Shown here piece after piece: positions 56,408-64,000 of a stretch of DNA of 64,000 bases. Below the pieces are notes generated by a model, which saw only the letters and a program-made list of their open reading frames with translations, did no database searches and had not been told where the DNA came from. A program made the position numbers and the translations under genes. The DNA lies in assembly GCF_018139645.1 (NCBI RefSeq), contig NZ_JAGSPM010000013.1, positions 1 through 64,000 of the forward strand, in the 5' to 3' direction. The stretch's first letter is position 1. Each line of letters begins with the position of its first letter. Source of the DNA: Affinundibacterium baiyunense (lineage in GTDB: Bacteria > Pseudomonadota > Gammaproteobacteria > Burkholderiales > Burkholderiaceae_D).

Positions 56408-56887
56408 TTAAGTTTGACTCCGCATCTTTTGCAAAGTCTTGGTCGTCGATCTGTCATGTTCAAATTGAATTGCCGCCACTTGACCACCATAAGCTATCAC
56501 TGCCTTACCTTCAGGGATTGAATGCATATCGTAGTCGCCACCCTTCACATAAATGTCGGGATGCACAAGTGTGACCGCTTCAAGTGCCGTATCACCATCA
56601 AAAGCGACCACTAAATCAACCGACGCGAGCGCTGCCAGTACCGCCATTCTATCTTCGCAAGTGTTGATAGGCCGATCATCACCTTTGCCCAAACGCTTTA
56701 CCGAGGCATCAGTGTTCACTGCCACAATCAACGATGCGCCCATCGCTCTTGCTTGCGCCAAATAAGTGACATGGCCACGATGCAATAAATCAAAAACCCC
56801 ATTTGTCATGACCACCGGATGAGGCAATTGCTGCACTCTACTGACTAACTGCGAAACCTCGCATATTTTATTTTCAAAACTTGGCAT
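56408..56887 (-). CDS. rfaE2: D-glycero-beta-D-manno-heptose 1-phosphate adenylyltransferase
   Basis: The 159-aa nucleotidyltransferase matches the C-terminal half of Hld[26 protein letters not shown] (HxGH site), [21 protein letters not shown] and [10 protein letters not shown]. It makes ADP-heptose for the lipopolysaccharide core. As in other betaproteobacteria it is a separate gene, without the kinase domain. It is convergent with cheB. Confidence 0.94.
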   Translation of the reverse strand: MPSFENKICEVSQLVSRVQQLPHPVVMTNGVFDLLHRGHVTYLAQARAMGASLIVAVNTDASVKRLGKGDDRPINTCEDRMAVLAALASVDLVVAFDGDTALEAVTLVHPDIYVKGGDYDMHSIPEGKAVIAYGGQVAAIQFEHDRSTTKTLQKMRSQT

Positions 56888-57000
56888 AGTGATTTAATTC
56901 TTGTTGGTTAGGTCAAAACCATTTTAGAGGTGCTTCTTTAAGAAACACGAAATTGGATCAATAAAAATTGTTCACACTGTAACTGGCTGCACCATTCTCG

Positions 57001-57035
57001 GCAACTCTCCGCAACTATTAGCAACTCTTGGCAAC
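57001..57035. repeat. Four GCAAC direct repeats at exact 10-bp spacing
   Basis: GCAAC occurs at 57001, 57011, 57021 and 57031, the first three followed by T (GCAACTCTCC, GCAACTATTA, GCAACTCTTG). A related GTAAC is at 56979. It lies in the intergenic region (56888-57194) between rfaE2 and the divergent glutathione peroxidase gene. Nothing else was recognised in that region. Confidence 0.55.
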
Positions 57036-57194
57036 GAAGCGCCACTTTTTACGGCGAACTACCGCTGTCAGCAGAACAAAAAAAATTGCGTTAAGATGCT
57101 CCATCAAATTGAGATTGGTACACGTGATTTACCATGCTGTGACGCAAACACATACCCCAATTAAGAATACCAAAATTACATTTTAGGAGCCTCT

Positions 57195-57755
57195 ATGTCT
57201 ATCACATCCAAGCTAGTCCTCATCGGTGCATTATTTTTTAGTATGTCTGGCCTCGCTCAGGCACAAACAGATAGCTGTCCAGAGATTTTGCAACATAGCT
57301 TCAATCGCTTGCAAGACGATGCGCCACAAAATTTGTGCCAGTTCAAAGGGAAAGTTGCATTGGTTGTTAATACTGCCAGCTACTGCGGTTTTACTAAGCA
57401 ATACGAGGGATTAGAAGCTCTGTATGCCAAATACCAATCTCGTGGGTTGGTTGTGCTTGGCTTTCCATCGAATGATTTCGGCAAACAAGAACCCGGAACG
57501 AGTAAAGAAATTGCGGATTTCTGCTTTAATACTTACGGCGTAAAGTTTCCTATGTTTGCGAAATCTTCAGTACGCGGTGACGATGTTAATCCATTTTATG
57601 CACAACTCATCAAAGCAACTAACACCACGCCAAAATGGAATTTCTATAAGTATTTAATCGACCGTAACGGCAAAGTCTTGGCTGCTTACGCCAGCACAAC
57701 AACGCCTGAGAACAAGGGCTTGGTTGCGGCAATTGAAAAAGCGCTTGGAAATTAA
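57195..57755 (+). CDS. Exported glutathione peroxidase
   Basis: The 186-aa protein starts with a signal peptide (cleaved near GLAQAQ, residue 24). The mature enzyme shows NTASYCGFTKQYEGLEAL with the peroxidatic Cys in place of selenocysteine, FPSNDFGKQEPG, and WNFYKYLIDRNGKV with the catalytic Trp/Asn. It reduces peroxides, probably in the periplasm with thioredoxin-like donors. Signal-bearing forms are common in betaproteobacteria. It has an AGGAG site. Confidence 0.94.
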   Translation: MSITSKLVLIGALFFSMSGLAQAQTDSCPEILQHSFNRLQDDAPQNLCQFKGKVALVVNTASYCGFTKQYEGLEALYAKYQSRGLVVLGFPSNDFGKQEPGTSKEIADFCFNTYGVKFPMFAKSSVRGDDVNPFYAQLIKATNTTPKWNFYKYLIDRNGKVLAAYASTTTPENKGLVAAIEKALGN

Positions 57756-57786
57756 GCGTGGGCATTCAGTTTAGATATTAAAGCTT

Positions 57787-57815
57787 GGCTGCTGATCGAT
57801 GTTTGATCAGCAGCC
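57787..57815. terminator. Stem-loop between the convergent peroxidase gene and phaM
   Basis: GGCTGCTGATC (57787-57797) pairs perfectly with GATCAGCAGCC (57805-57815) around a 7-nt loop. No T-run follows on either strand. Confidence 0.6.
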
Positions 57816-57859
57816 TGTAAAGATTTGCGTAGGCTGACATCACACAGCTTGCGCAATAC

Positions 57860-58801
57860 TTAAATCTTCTTGACTGCCGCTTTAGAGACTATTTTTGAAG
57901 CGACTTTCGGAGCAGCCTTAGCTTTGGCATTGGCTACTGGGCGCGCCTTGGATTGCGAACTCGACTTGGTCGTTGCTCTGCTCTGCGTTTTTATTGGCGT
58001 TTTTATTGGCGTTTTTTTAGGGCTCGAAGTTACAGTTTTTTTCGTAGTAGCCCTTGCGGCCGGCGACTTTGTTGGCGCTGCCTTGGTGGTCGTTTTTTTC
58101 ACTTTTGCGTTCGTCTTATCGGCTTTTTCGCGACTAGACCGCGCCGGAGAAACGTCTTCATTTTTCATTGCGTGCGTCAAAGCTTGCTTGAATTGATCTT
58201 GCAACACAGTCCACCATGCAGCTGGATTGTGAAAACCAGAACTTAAGTTCTCGGTGGATGGTTTGGCCTCATTACTTACTGGCGAGTCTGCACTTGCCTC
58301 TACAGCTTCTATAGTCTCGCTAGAATTAGTGGCGCCTTCGTCTTCAATATCAAATTCTTCCTCTTCATTTTCTTCGACGCTAGGTTCTGGTATTGGCGCT
58401 GTCGATCCAGAAGGATTAAAAGACGAACTAGTCGTCTTACTTGCATGCATAGGCCAAGCTTGCTTGAGCTGCTCATCCACTGCGGCATTATTCGCATGAT
58501 TAGATTCAGGTGTAGCACTGGTTCCATTTCCAGCCTGCGCAAAACTTTCTCCCATCGTCTTCAGTGCGGCTATCGTTGCGCGCTGCACCTCTAAGGCTTG
58601 GATTGTGCCTTTTAGCATATTCATGTTAACAGTTAACCAAGACTCGACTGTTTTTAAATCCTTAATTTGCTTATCTAACTCATCAACCGACAGCGTTGGC
58701 GTTACCATACCTGGTAGTTGCATATCACCCCAAAGTTTTTTCACAAATGCTAATGGGTCGTGCATGTTGCCACTTGTCGTTTGTTGAAAGGGATTTTGCA
58801 T
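57860..58801 (-). CDS. phaM: PhaM-type polyhydroxyalkanoate granule protein
   Basis: The 313-aa protein begins with the PhaM signature: PLAFVKKLWGDMQLPGMVTPTLSVDELDKQI followed by a helical KTVESWLTVNMNMLKGTIQALEVQ stretch (quoted in pieces). A long acidic linker (about residues 130-190) and a Lys/Ala/Pro/Thr-rich histone H1-like tail (from about 225) follow. PhaM links granules to the nucleoid and activates PHA synthase in Cupriavidus. The tail includes an internal KTPI duplication reflected in the DNA. An AGGAG site precedes the ATG. It is transcribed alone. Confidence 0.9.
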   Translation of the reverse strand: MQNPFQQTTSGNMHDPLAFVKKLWGDMQLPGMVTPTLSVDELDKQIKDLKTVESWLTVNMNMLKGTIQALEVQRATIAALKTMGESFAQAGNGTSATPESNHANNAAVDEQLKQAWPMHASKTTSSSFNPSGSTAPIPEPSVEENEEEEFDIEDEGATNSSETIEAVEASADSPVSNEAKPSTENLSSGFHNPAAWWTVLQDQFKQALTHAMKNEDVSPARSSREKADKTNAKVKKTTTKAAPTKSPAARATTKKTVTSSPKKTPIKTPIKTQSRATTKSSSQSKARPVANAKAKAAPKVASKIVSKAAVKKI

Positions 58802-58956
58802 AGCTACAACTCCTATAATGAACGTGAAATCGGGGGCGAGGAGAAATTACCCTGCCGCCCTCCACTATCAGACCAAATTGAATTTCTAAGCTTGAGAGAT
58901 ACTAAACATGAACCCGCCTTGTCGCAAGATAAAGCAAGAAGGTTTACACTACGGAC

Positions 58957-60075
58957 ATGAGCAAGAATTTATTCCCATTCCCTTTTAAGCAACAACTGAG
59001 CAAACCCAGTACTTGGCTCTTTTTGTTGACGACCATCTTACTGCATATTTTCTTATTCGAGTCAGCCTCTTGGAAAGTTTCACCTGCATCGTCTGAATCT
59101 GATATTCCAGCAAGTGTCAGCGTCTATTTGCGACCAGAAACAATTGAAGACGCACCAGCGCCAAACGCGCCACCAAGCGTAGAAAAAGCAAAAACAAGTG
59201 TCACGACAACAGCACCAGTCACAAAAAAAGAAGTCCCAAGTTTAGACCAACAAACAGATACGAAGCCCGAGCCACCTCAGCAAGAATCGAGTACGACCGA
59301 AACAAACAATACGACTACTGAAACACCAGTAATTGCTGAATCCACTGCGAATCCAAGTGATGGTGCAGCGATGCCAGAATTTTCATTCAAGTTCCCACCA
59401 CCTGCAGAATTACAGATGGAAGTTTCTTACGCCAAAGTCAACGACAGCCCGACCACTGGCGTTGCTACTCTGACGTGGGAAAGAGATATAGAGAAATACA
59501 AAATTTCGATCGAGGTTGGCATCAATTTATTAATTACTAAACTCAATTTGATGACGATCACTAGCGAAGGTTATAGCGATATCTACGGCTTAATGCCAGT
59601 AGTAAGTCATGACATCCGCAGGACGCGTGCGGCGACAGCCATTCACTTTAATCACAAAGATAAAGTCATCAGTTTTTCATCTTCCAATAAAAGTATTCCA
59701 ATGGAAAATGGTGCGCAAGATGCCGCGAGCATTTTAATGCAGCTAGCCGCTATTGGAGCTGCGAACAAAAGTCAACTTGAGGTGGGACGAGAATTCTCTA
59801 TCCAAGTAGCGGAAGGACGCGATGCAACACCATTTTTGTTTCGAGTAATTGGAGAAGAAGAAATTGACAGTAAGCTCGAACCAGAAACAGGAAAACTAAC
59901 GACCGTCCATATTACAAGACCGCCAAAGCCCGGCTTTTACAACTCGCAATTAGATATCTGGCTGGCACCTAGCCTAGGTTGGTATCCAGTACAAATTCGC
60001 AATACAGAAAGTAATGGCACCATCACCAATCAGGTGGTTACTTCAATCAAACAAAATATTCGCTATGAAAACTAA
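58957..60075 (+). CDS. DUF3108 protein with N-terminal anchor
   Basis: The 372-aa protein has an N-terminal membrane helix (about residues 18-35), a Pro/Glu/Thr-rich periplasmic linker (about 45-135) and a C-terminal DUF3108 domain (FPPPAELQMEVSYAKVNDSPTTG to YPVQIRNTESNGTITNQVV). The anchor and linker give it a TonB-like outline, but there is no TonB domain. DUF3108 proteins are periplasmic with unknown function. A paralogue follows five bases later. Confidence 0.85.
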   Translation: MSKNLFPFPFKQQLSKPSTWLFLLTTILLHIFLFESASWKVSPASSESDIPASVSVYLRPETIEDAPAPNAPPSVEKAKTSVTTTAPVTKKEVPSLDQQTDTKPEPPQQESSTTETNNTTTETPVIAESTANPSDGAAMPEFSFKFPPPAELQMEVSYAKVNDSPTTGVATLTWERDIEKYKISIEVGINLLITKLNLMTITSEGYSDIYGLMPVVSHDIRRTRAATAIHFNHKDKVISFSSSNKSIPMENGAQDAASILMQLAAIGAANKSQLEVGREFSIQVAEGRDATPFLFRVIGEEEIDSKLEPETGKLTTVHITRPPKPGFYNSQLDIWLAPSLGWYPVQIRNTESNGTITNQVVTSIKQNIRYEN

Positions 60076-60080
60076 TCGAC

Positions 60081-60821
60081 ATGTTTGCTAAGAAAATTTT
60101 TTCCGTCATTATTTACAGTCTTTTGTTTTTTACTAAGATCACATCGCATGCTGAACAGCTGACATTCCCGCCTTCCGCCGAGTTATTGTATAGCTTGAAG
60201 TCAACGCAAAAAGGTGTTCCTGTCAGTGGCGAAGCAAAAGTGCAATGGCAAGTGAGCAAACGTGATGATCAAACCAAACTGTATCGTGTAAACTCGGAGA
60301 CCAAAGTAGCGATTTTTGGGAAAATTTTGGTCAGTAGTAGCAAAGGTAGTATTCAAGAATTTGGCTTGGCACCAGAGCAATTTCAAGAAAAACGATTTCG
60401 CCGCGCAGAGGTCAACACCTATTTCGATCGTGAACAGAAAATCATCCGATTCTCTGAATCGGATTTACAATATCCAATTCATGGCGGCGAACAAGATCGT
60501 TTAAGCGCGACTTGGCAATTAGTTGGACTTGTACAAAAAACCGGAGCACAGACTAAGCTTGAGCAAGAATGGAAGATGTTCGTCGCGGGTTCGCGCGATG
60601 CCGATCCATGGACTTTCAAGTTCAGTGACTTTACCAAAATTCGTACCGCACTGGGCGAGCTTAATGTCATGCACATTATAAAAGCCCCACCTAGTGATGC
60701 CCAAGGCCAACGTATTGAACTATGGCTAGCACTTGATATGGGGTTTTATCCAGTTCAAATTCGCTACCAAGATCATAATGGCGATGTGTTAGAACAAAAA
60801 ATTATCTCAATCAAAAATTAA
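60081..60821 (+). CDS. DUF3108 secreted protein
   Basis: The 246-aa protein has a signal peptide (cleaved near TSHAEQ, residue 24) and a full DUF3108 domain ([58 protein letters not shown]). It parallels the C-terminal domain of the preceding protein, so the two are tandem paralogues, one anchored and one soluble. It precedes queC by 35 bases. Confidence 0.87.
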   Translation: MFAKKIFSVIIYSLLFFTKITSHAEQLTFPPSAELLYSLKSTQKGVPVSGEAKVQWQVSKRDDQTKLYRVNSETKVAIFGKILVSSSKGSIQEFGLAPEQFQEKRFRRAEVNTYFDREQKIIRFSESDLQYPIHGGEQDRLSATWQLVGLVQKTGAQTKLEQEWKMFVAGSRDADPWTFKFSDFTKIRTALGELNVMHIIKAPPSDAQGQRIELWLALDMGFYPVQIRYQDHNGDVLEQKIISIKN

Positions 60822-60856
60822 ACAAAAATCAAACAAAATTTTTAGCGATAAACACA

Positions 60857-61567
60857 ATGACTATTGAAAAACAAAGTGCACTAGTTTTATTCAGTGGCGG
60901 ACAAGACTCAAGCACCTGCTTGGCATGGGCGCTGAGTCGCTATCAACGTGTAGAAACAATTGGATTTGACTACGGCCAAAGACATGCGATTGAACTAACG
61001 ATGCGTCCACAGCTTTTGCAAAAAATGCGTGGATTGTCGACCGATTGGGATCAAAAATTAGGTGAAGATCACATGATCGATCTATCACTCATTTCTCAAT
61101 TATCGTCGACAGCTATGACAGAGAATATTGCAATTCAAATGCAAGAAAATGGCTTGCCAAATACCTTTGTACCTGGACGCAATCTGATGTTTATGATGGT
61201 TGCTGCGACACTCGCCTACCGTCGGCAGTTGGGAGTATTGGTTGGTGGCATGTGCGAAACTGATTTTTCTGGTTACCCTGACTGCCGCGACGATAGCTTA
61301 AAAGCCTTGCAAGTCGCATTAAATCTTGGCATGGCGAGTCGCTTAACAATTGAAACACCATTGATGTGGATCGACAAAGCCGAATCATGGCGCTTGGCTG
61401 AGAGCTTAGGTGGAGAGAAGTTAATTGAATTGATTCGTCACGATACGCATACTTGCTATTTAGGTGAGCGCGGCCAAATGCATGATTGGGGTCATGGTTG
61501 CGGAACTTGTCCCGCATGCGATTTGCGAGCGAAGGGATATCATCAATATCGCGCAGCAAAGAAATAG
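60857..61567 (+). CDS. queC: 7-cyano-7-deazaguanine synthase
   Basis: The 236-aa enzyme makes preQ0 from 7-carboxy-7-deazaguanine and ammonia with ATP. It has the PP-loop [52 protein letters not shown] and the zinc site [22 protein letters not shown] (partial). It serves queuosine synthesis. Length is normal. No other que gene is in the window. Confidence 0.96.
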   Translation: MTIEKQSALVLFSGGQDSSTCLAWALSRYQRVETIGFDYGQRHAIELTMRPQLLQKMRGLSTDWDQKLGEDHMIDLSLISQLSSTAMTENIAIQMQENGLPNTFVPGRNLMFMMVAATLAYRRQLGVLVGGMCETDFSGYPDCRDDSLKALQVALNLGMASRLTIETPLMWIDKAESWRLAESLGGEKLIELIRHDTHTCYLGERGQMHDWGHGCGTCPACDLRAKGYHQYRAAKK

Positions 61568-61607
61568 GTTGCTTGTGTGGTGTAGTATGCATGACGCATC
61601 TACAGCA

Positions 61608-63833
61608 CTATTTCCACTCACGTAACCAAGGTTCGATTGCACTCTCTAGCATAGGGCGGGCAACTAAAAATCCCTGCCCTTCATCGCAACCTAATCGATT
61701 TAATACCTCCCAGTGCAATTCTGTTTCGATACCTTCCGCGATAATTTTCAATCCCAGTTTTTTACCTAACTGCGTAATAAGTTCAGCGATACGCGGTCCA
61801 CCTTCGGTATCAATTTGGGCGACAAACGCGCGATCAATTTTCAGTCGATCAACGGGCAATTTATCGAGATAACTCAAAGATGAAAAGCCAGTTCCAAAGT
61901 CATCAATCGCAATTTGCACGCCCATATTTTTCAAGCGCGCTAACGCATCTTCAAACAATCCAGCGCCATTCATCGTCACTGATTCGGTGATTTCCAATTC
62001 CAAATAATGTGGTGCCAAGCCACTATCGCGCAAAGCATTTTCAACTAGTTCAAAGAAATCCGGCTGTCGAAATTGAATCACCGACACATTGACTGCGATG
62101 CGATCTAATTGAAAACCCTTTTCCAGTAATTGCACCATCGTAAAACATGCGGTACGCATTACCCATGCGCCTAAACTGATAATCAAACCGGAGTGCTCTG
62201 CCAAAGGAATAAAATCGGTCGGTGGAATCATTTGACCATCGTCCGTACGCCAGCGCAGTAAAGCTTCGAAACCCAAGACGCGACGACTGTGTAGATCAAT
62301 CTGCGGTTGATACATCAAATACAAGCGCTCCGCATCAAATGCTTTATGTAGATGCTGCATGAGCATTGCACGCTCACGAATCTCTACCCCCATCTCTCGC
62401 GTGAACAAAGTGTAAGAGCCACGTTGATAGCCTTTGGTGCGCTTGAGCGCAATGCTGGCATCTTTTAATACATCGGCACCGGATTGTGTGTATGAATCTA
62501 AGGCGACCAAGCCCATTGACATCGATACCGCATGCGAGGTGTCATCAATAATGAAAGGATCAACAAATAATTTTTGTAAATCGGCAGGTTGTAGTACACG
62601 TGTATTCCCCAGCAAGCCAAACACATCGCCACCAATACGCGCCAAGAAAGCTTGCGCGCCTATTGCATTTTGTAATCGTGTGGCGACCGCTCGTAATAAA
62701 AGATCGCCATAACGATGGCCAAGTACATCGTTGATCTCAGCAAAATCATCGATATCAATCAATACCACCATCTGCTCCGGTGTTCTTTGCTCAATCGAAT
62801 GATCGATTTGCTCAATAAATCGCAGACGATTCGGCAACATCAATAATTGATCGCGGAATGCGTAATTTTTTAATTGACTGACTAAGCCAAGATTATCTAA
62901 ACATACGCCTAAGTTGAAGCAAAAGATCTCTAATAATTGTTGATCAATTGAAGACAAGGCGTAAGGTAATTCAATGAATGCCGCGATCGCTCGTTTTCCT
63001 CGTCCAGAGAAATACAAGGTCATATTATGCTCTTCGAACAATGAGGTGCGTTCAGACAAGGCGCGGCGTAAGGAATCTCTAATCACGGGATTATCGATTT
63101 CATCGATAGGCCGATTCATCAGATTGCGATAATGTCCAGCTGAGGCGATGACGCTATAACGCAAACTATTATCAAACTGTAGTGCCTCATCACACTGCGC
63201 GCATAACAATCCTTCGGATGGCACACCACACAAGGCGGCAATTTGGGTGATCACACCAGAGGCAAATCCCTCGATCCCATCCTGCATCGAGAAAGCCGAA
63301 CTGGAGGTGATAATTTGATGTAAGCCGCGACGACTGGCTTCGATGGTGCGCAATTGATCATATGAACGAATCGCGGCTGTTAAAGCTGTTAATAATTTTT
63401 TTCGTGTGAGTTCGTTTTTAGTCTTGTAGTCGTTGATATCGTAGTCACGAATCGCGTCTTCTTCAGGAGCATAACCTGGTTGCCCTGTACGCAAGATGAT
63501 GCGAGTGTCTAGCCACTTTAATTCATCGCGAATAAAGCACACCAGGTCTAAACCGGCGTGCTCGGTTTCCATTACAACATCCAGCAATACCACTGCGATA
63601 TCGGATTCGACTGCGAAACGCTCATGCGTTTCTGCTTTGGAGTAGGTATGAATAAACTCTAGACGTCGATTGAGAATTTTGACGTCCAGCAAAGAGAATT
63701 CTGTCGCCCGATGAACATCTTCATCGTCATCGACAATTGCGATCTTCCAAGTACGTTGTGAGATATTTGCCAAAACCTCGGTCTCAAGGTCTTCTTCAAT
63801 GAGTATCTCATCATCATCCAAGTGTTCTGACAT
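61608..63833 (-). CDS. REC-DUF3369-GGDEF-EAL regulator, probable c-di-GMP phosphodiesterase
   Basis: A strong GGAGG site precedes the ATG. The 741-aa protein has an acidic tail, then a receiver domain (VDDDEDVHRAT, Asp in VVLLDVVMETEHAGLD). A DUF3369 region follows (about residues 160-310, LRTGQPGYAPEEDAIRDYDINDYKTK being its entry). The GGDEF domain has the degenerate site ARIGGDVFGLLG (Glu replaced by Val) and no RxxD site. The EAL domain appears complete: FEALLRWR, NVSVIQF, ELEITESV, IDDFGTGFSSLSYL, LKIDRAFV and IIAEGIET. Phosphodiesterase output with a GTP-sensing or structural GGDEF domain is likely. The 167 bases beyond its start show no gene. Confidence 0.94.
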   Translation of the reverse strand: MSEHLDDDEILIEEDLETEVLANISQRTWKIAIVDDDEDVHRATEFSLLDVKILNRRLEFIHTYSKAETHERFAVESDIAVVLLDVVMETEHAGLDLVCFIRDELKWLDTRIILRTGQPGYAPEEDAIRDYDINDYKTKNELTRKKLLTALTAAIRSYDQLRTIEASRRGLHQIITSSSAFSMQDGIEGFASGVITQIAALCGVPSEGLLCAQCDEALQFDNSLRYSVIASAGHYRNLMNRPIDEIDNPVIRDSLRRALSERTSLFEEHNMTLYFSGRGKRAIAAFIELPYALSSIDQQLLEIFCFNLGVCLDNLGLVSQLKNYAFRDQLLMLPNRLRFIEQIDHSIEQRTPEQMVVLIDIDDFAEINDVLGHRYGDLLLRAVATRLQNAIGAQAFLARIGGDVFGLLGNTRVLQPADLQKLFVDPFIIDDTSHAVSMSMGLVALDSYTQSGADVLKDASIALKRTKGYQRGSYTLFTREMGVEIRERAMLMQHLHKAFDAERLYLMYQPQIDLHSRRVLGFEALLRWRTDDGQMIPPTDFIPLAEHSGLIISLGAWVMRTACFTMVQLLEKGFQLDRIAVNVSVIQFRQPDFFELVENALRDSGLAPHYLELEITESVTMNGAGLFEDALARLKNMGVQIAIDDFGTGFSSLSYLDKLPVDRLKIDRAFVAQIDTEGGPRIAELITQLGKKLGLKIIAEGIETELHWEVLNRLGCDEGQGFLVARPMLESAIEPWLREWK

Positions 63834-64000
63834 GCTGCCTCCGCCGTAGGGAAACTCACACTAACAAAGTGCATTCAGTATATCGCAACCACCTTTCCGT
63901 GCAACAACAAATTCAGAGCAACTTTACAACAGTCTTCATATCAAATTAAACAGATGACAAGAGACAGCAAGCATAATCCTGGCCTCTGATTCACGCTTCT

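Noticed and set aside
58000..58025. Tandem DNA repeat that could be read as the start of a repeat array
   Set aside because: It is only two units inside the phaM coding tail; there are no spacers or cas genes, so it is not CRISPR.
57870..58246. Plus-strand open frames opposite phaM that look like hydrophobic or Arg/Phe-rich proteins
   Set aside because: They are shadows of the Lys/Ala/Thr-rich PhaM tail read on the other strand.

Overview
The window reads as chromosomal DNA of a moderately low-GC betaproteobacterium of the Burkholderiales, most likely Oxalobacteraceae (an Undibacterium-like organism). This is an inference from gene content and order. The supporting features are a subunit II of cytochrome oxidase with a fused C-terminal cytochrome c, the small DUF2970/DUF2909 proteins and a cytochrome oxidase mini-protein among the cta genes, a PhaM granule protein, a ferredoxin-coaD-rsmD block facing ftsY-ftsE-ftsX-rpoH, and an ssb/MFS/uvrA block. 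No 16S rRNA, tRNA or CRISPR array was seen.

Layout. 1-119 is the end of an IS3-family element. 0.3-3.3 kb holds ornithine cyclodeaminase with a divergent Lrp/AsnC regulator and two unknown small genes. 3.5-6.1 kb holds a beta-propeller lipoprotein and an EAL phosphodiesterase. 6.3-12.5 kb is an unusual unit: a LytTR response regulator and LytS-type kinase, divergent from an ABC ATPase overlapping a 1195-residue protein that joins two ABC-2 permease halves to an M1-type metallopeptidase. A direct repeat with 21-bp spacing lies between the two transcripts. 12.5-13.8 kb is a small accessory patch with a decayed reading frame and a solitary PD-(D/E)XK nuclease-like gene. 13.8-19.9 kb is DNA housekeeping (ssb, MFS transporter, uvrA, pth). 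20-25 kb has a large TonB-dependent receptor and a four-gene operon (SPFH protein, 36-aa membrane peptide, PH-like membrane protein, ribbon-helix-helix regulator) with a near-perfect 30-bp palindrome over its promoter. 25-31.7 kb has MATE, ychF, a secreted unknown, a GAF-GGDEF cyclase, ferredoxin, coaD and rsmD.

31.8-35.8 kb is ftsY-ftsE-ftsX-rpoH, with a textbook CIRCE element just upstream of rpoH, implying HrcA control of sigma-32. 35.9-45 kb is the aa3 cytochrome oxidase locus: ctaC-ctaD-mini protein-ctaG-DUF2970-ctaE, then SURF1, an SCO-like protein, ctaA, ctaB and SCO. 45-47.5 kb holds bioC-like, comF-like and trmL-like genes. 48.2-56.4 kb is a complete chemotaxis operon (cheY, STAS, cheA, a soluble PAS/HAMP receptor, cheW, cheR, cheD, cheB). 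Its CheA carries two copies of an MshEN-like motif. 56.4-64 kb has rfaE2, a periplasmic glutathione peroxidase, phaM, two DUF3108 paralogues, queC and a REC-DUF3369-GGDEF-EAL regulator with a broken GGDEF site.

Two themes recur. One is c-di-GMP turnover: one cyclase, two EAL proteins, and possibly an MshEN-like sensor in CheA. The other is energy and redox physiology: the oxidase locus and an Aer-like PAS receptor. The strongest candidates for new biology are the LytTR/ABC/permease-peptidase unit, the SPFH/RHH operon with its palindromic operator, and the MshEN-like insertion in CheA.
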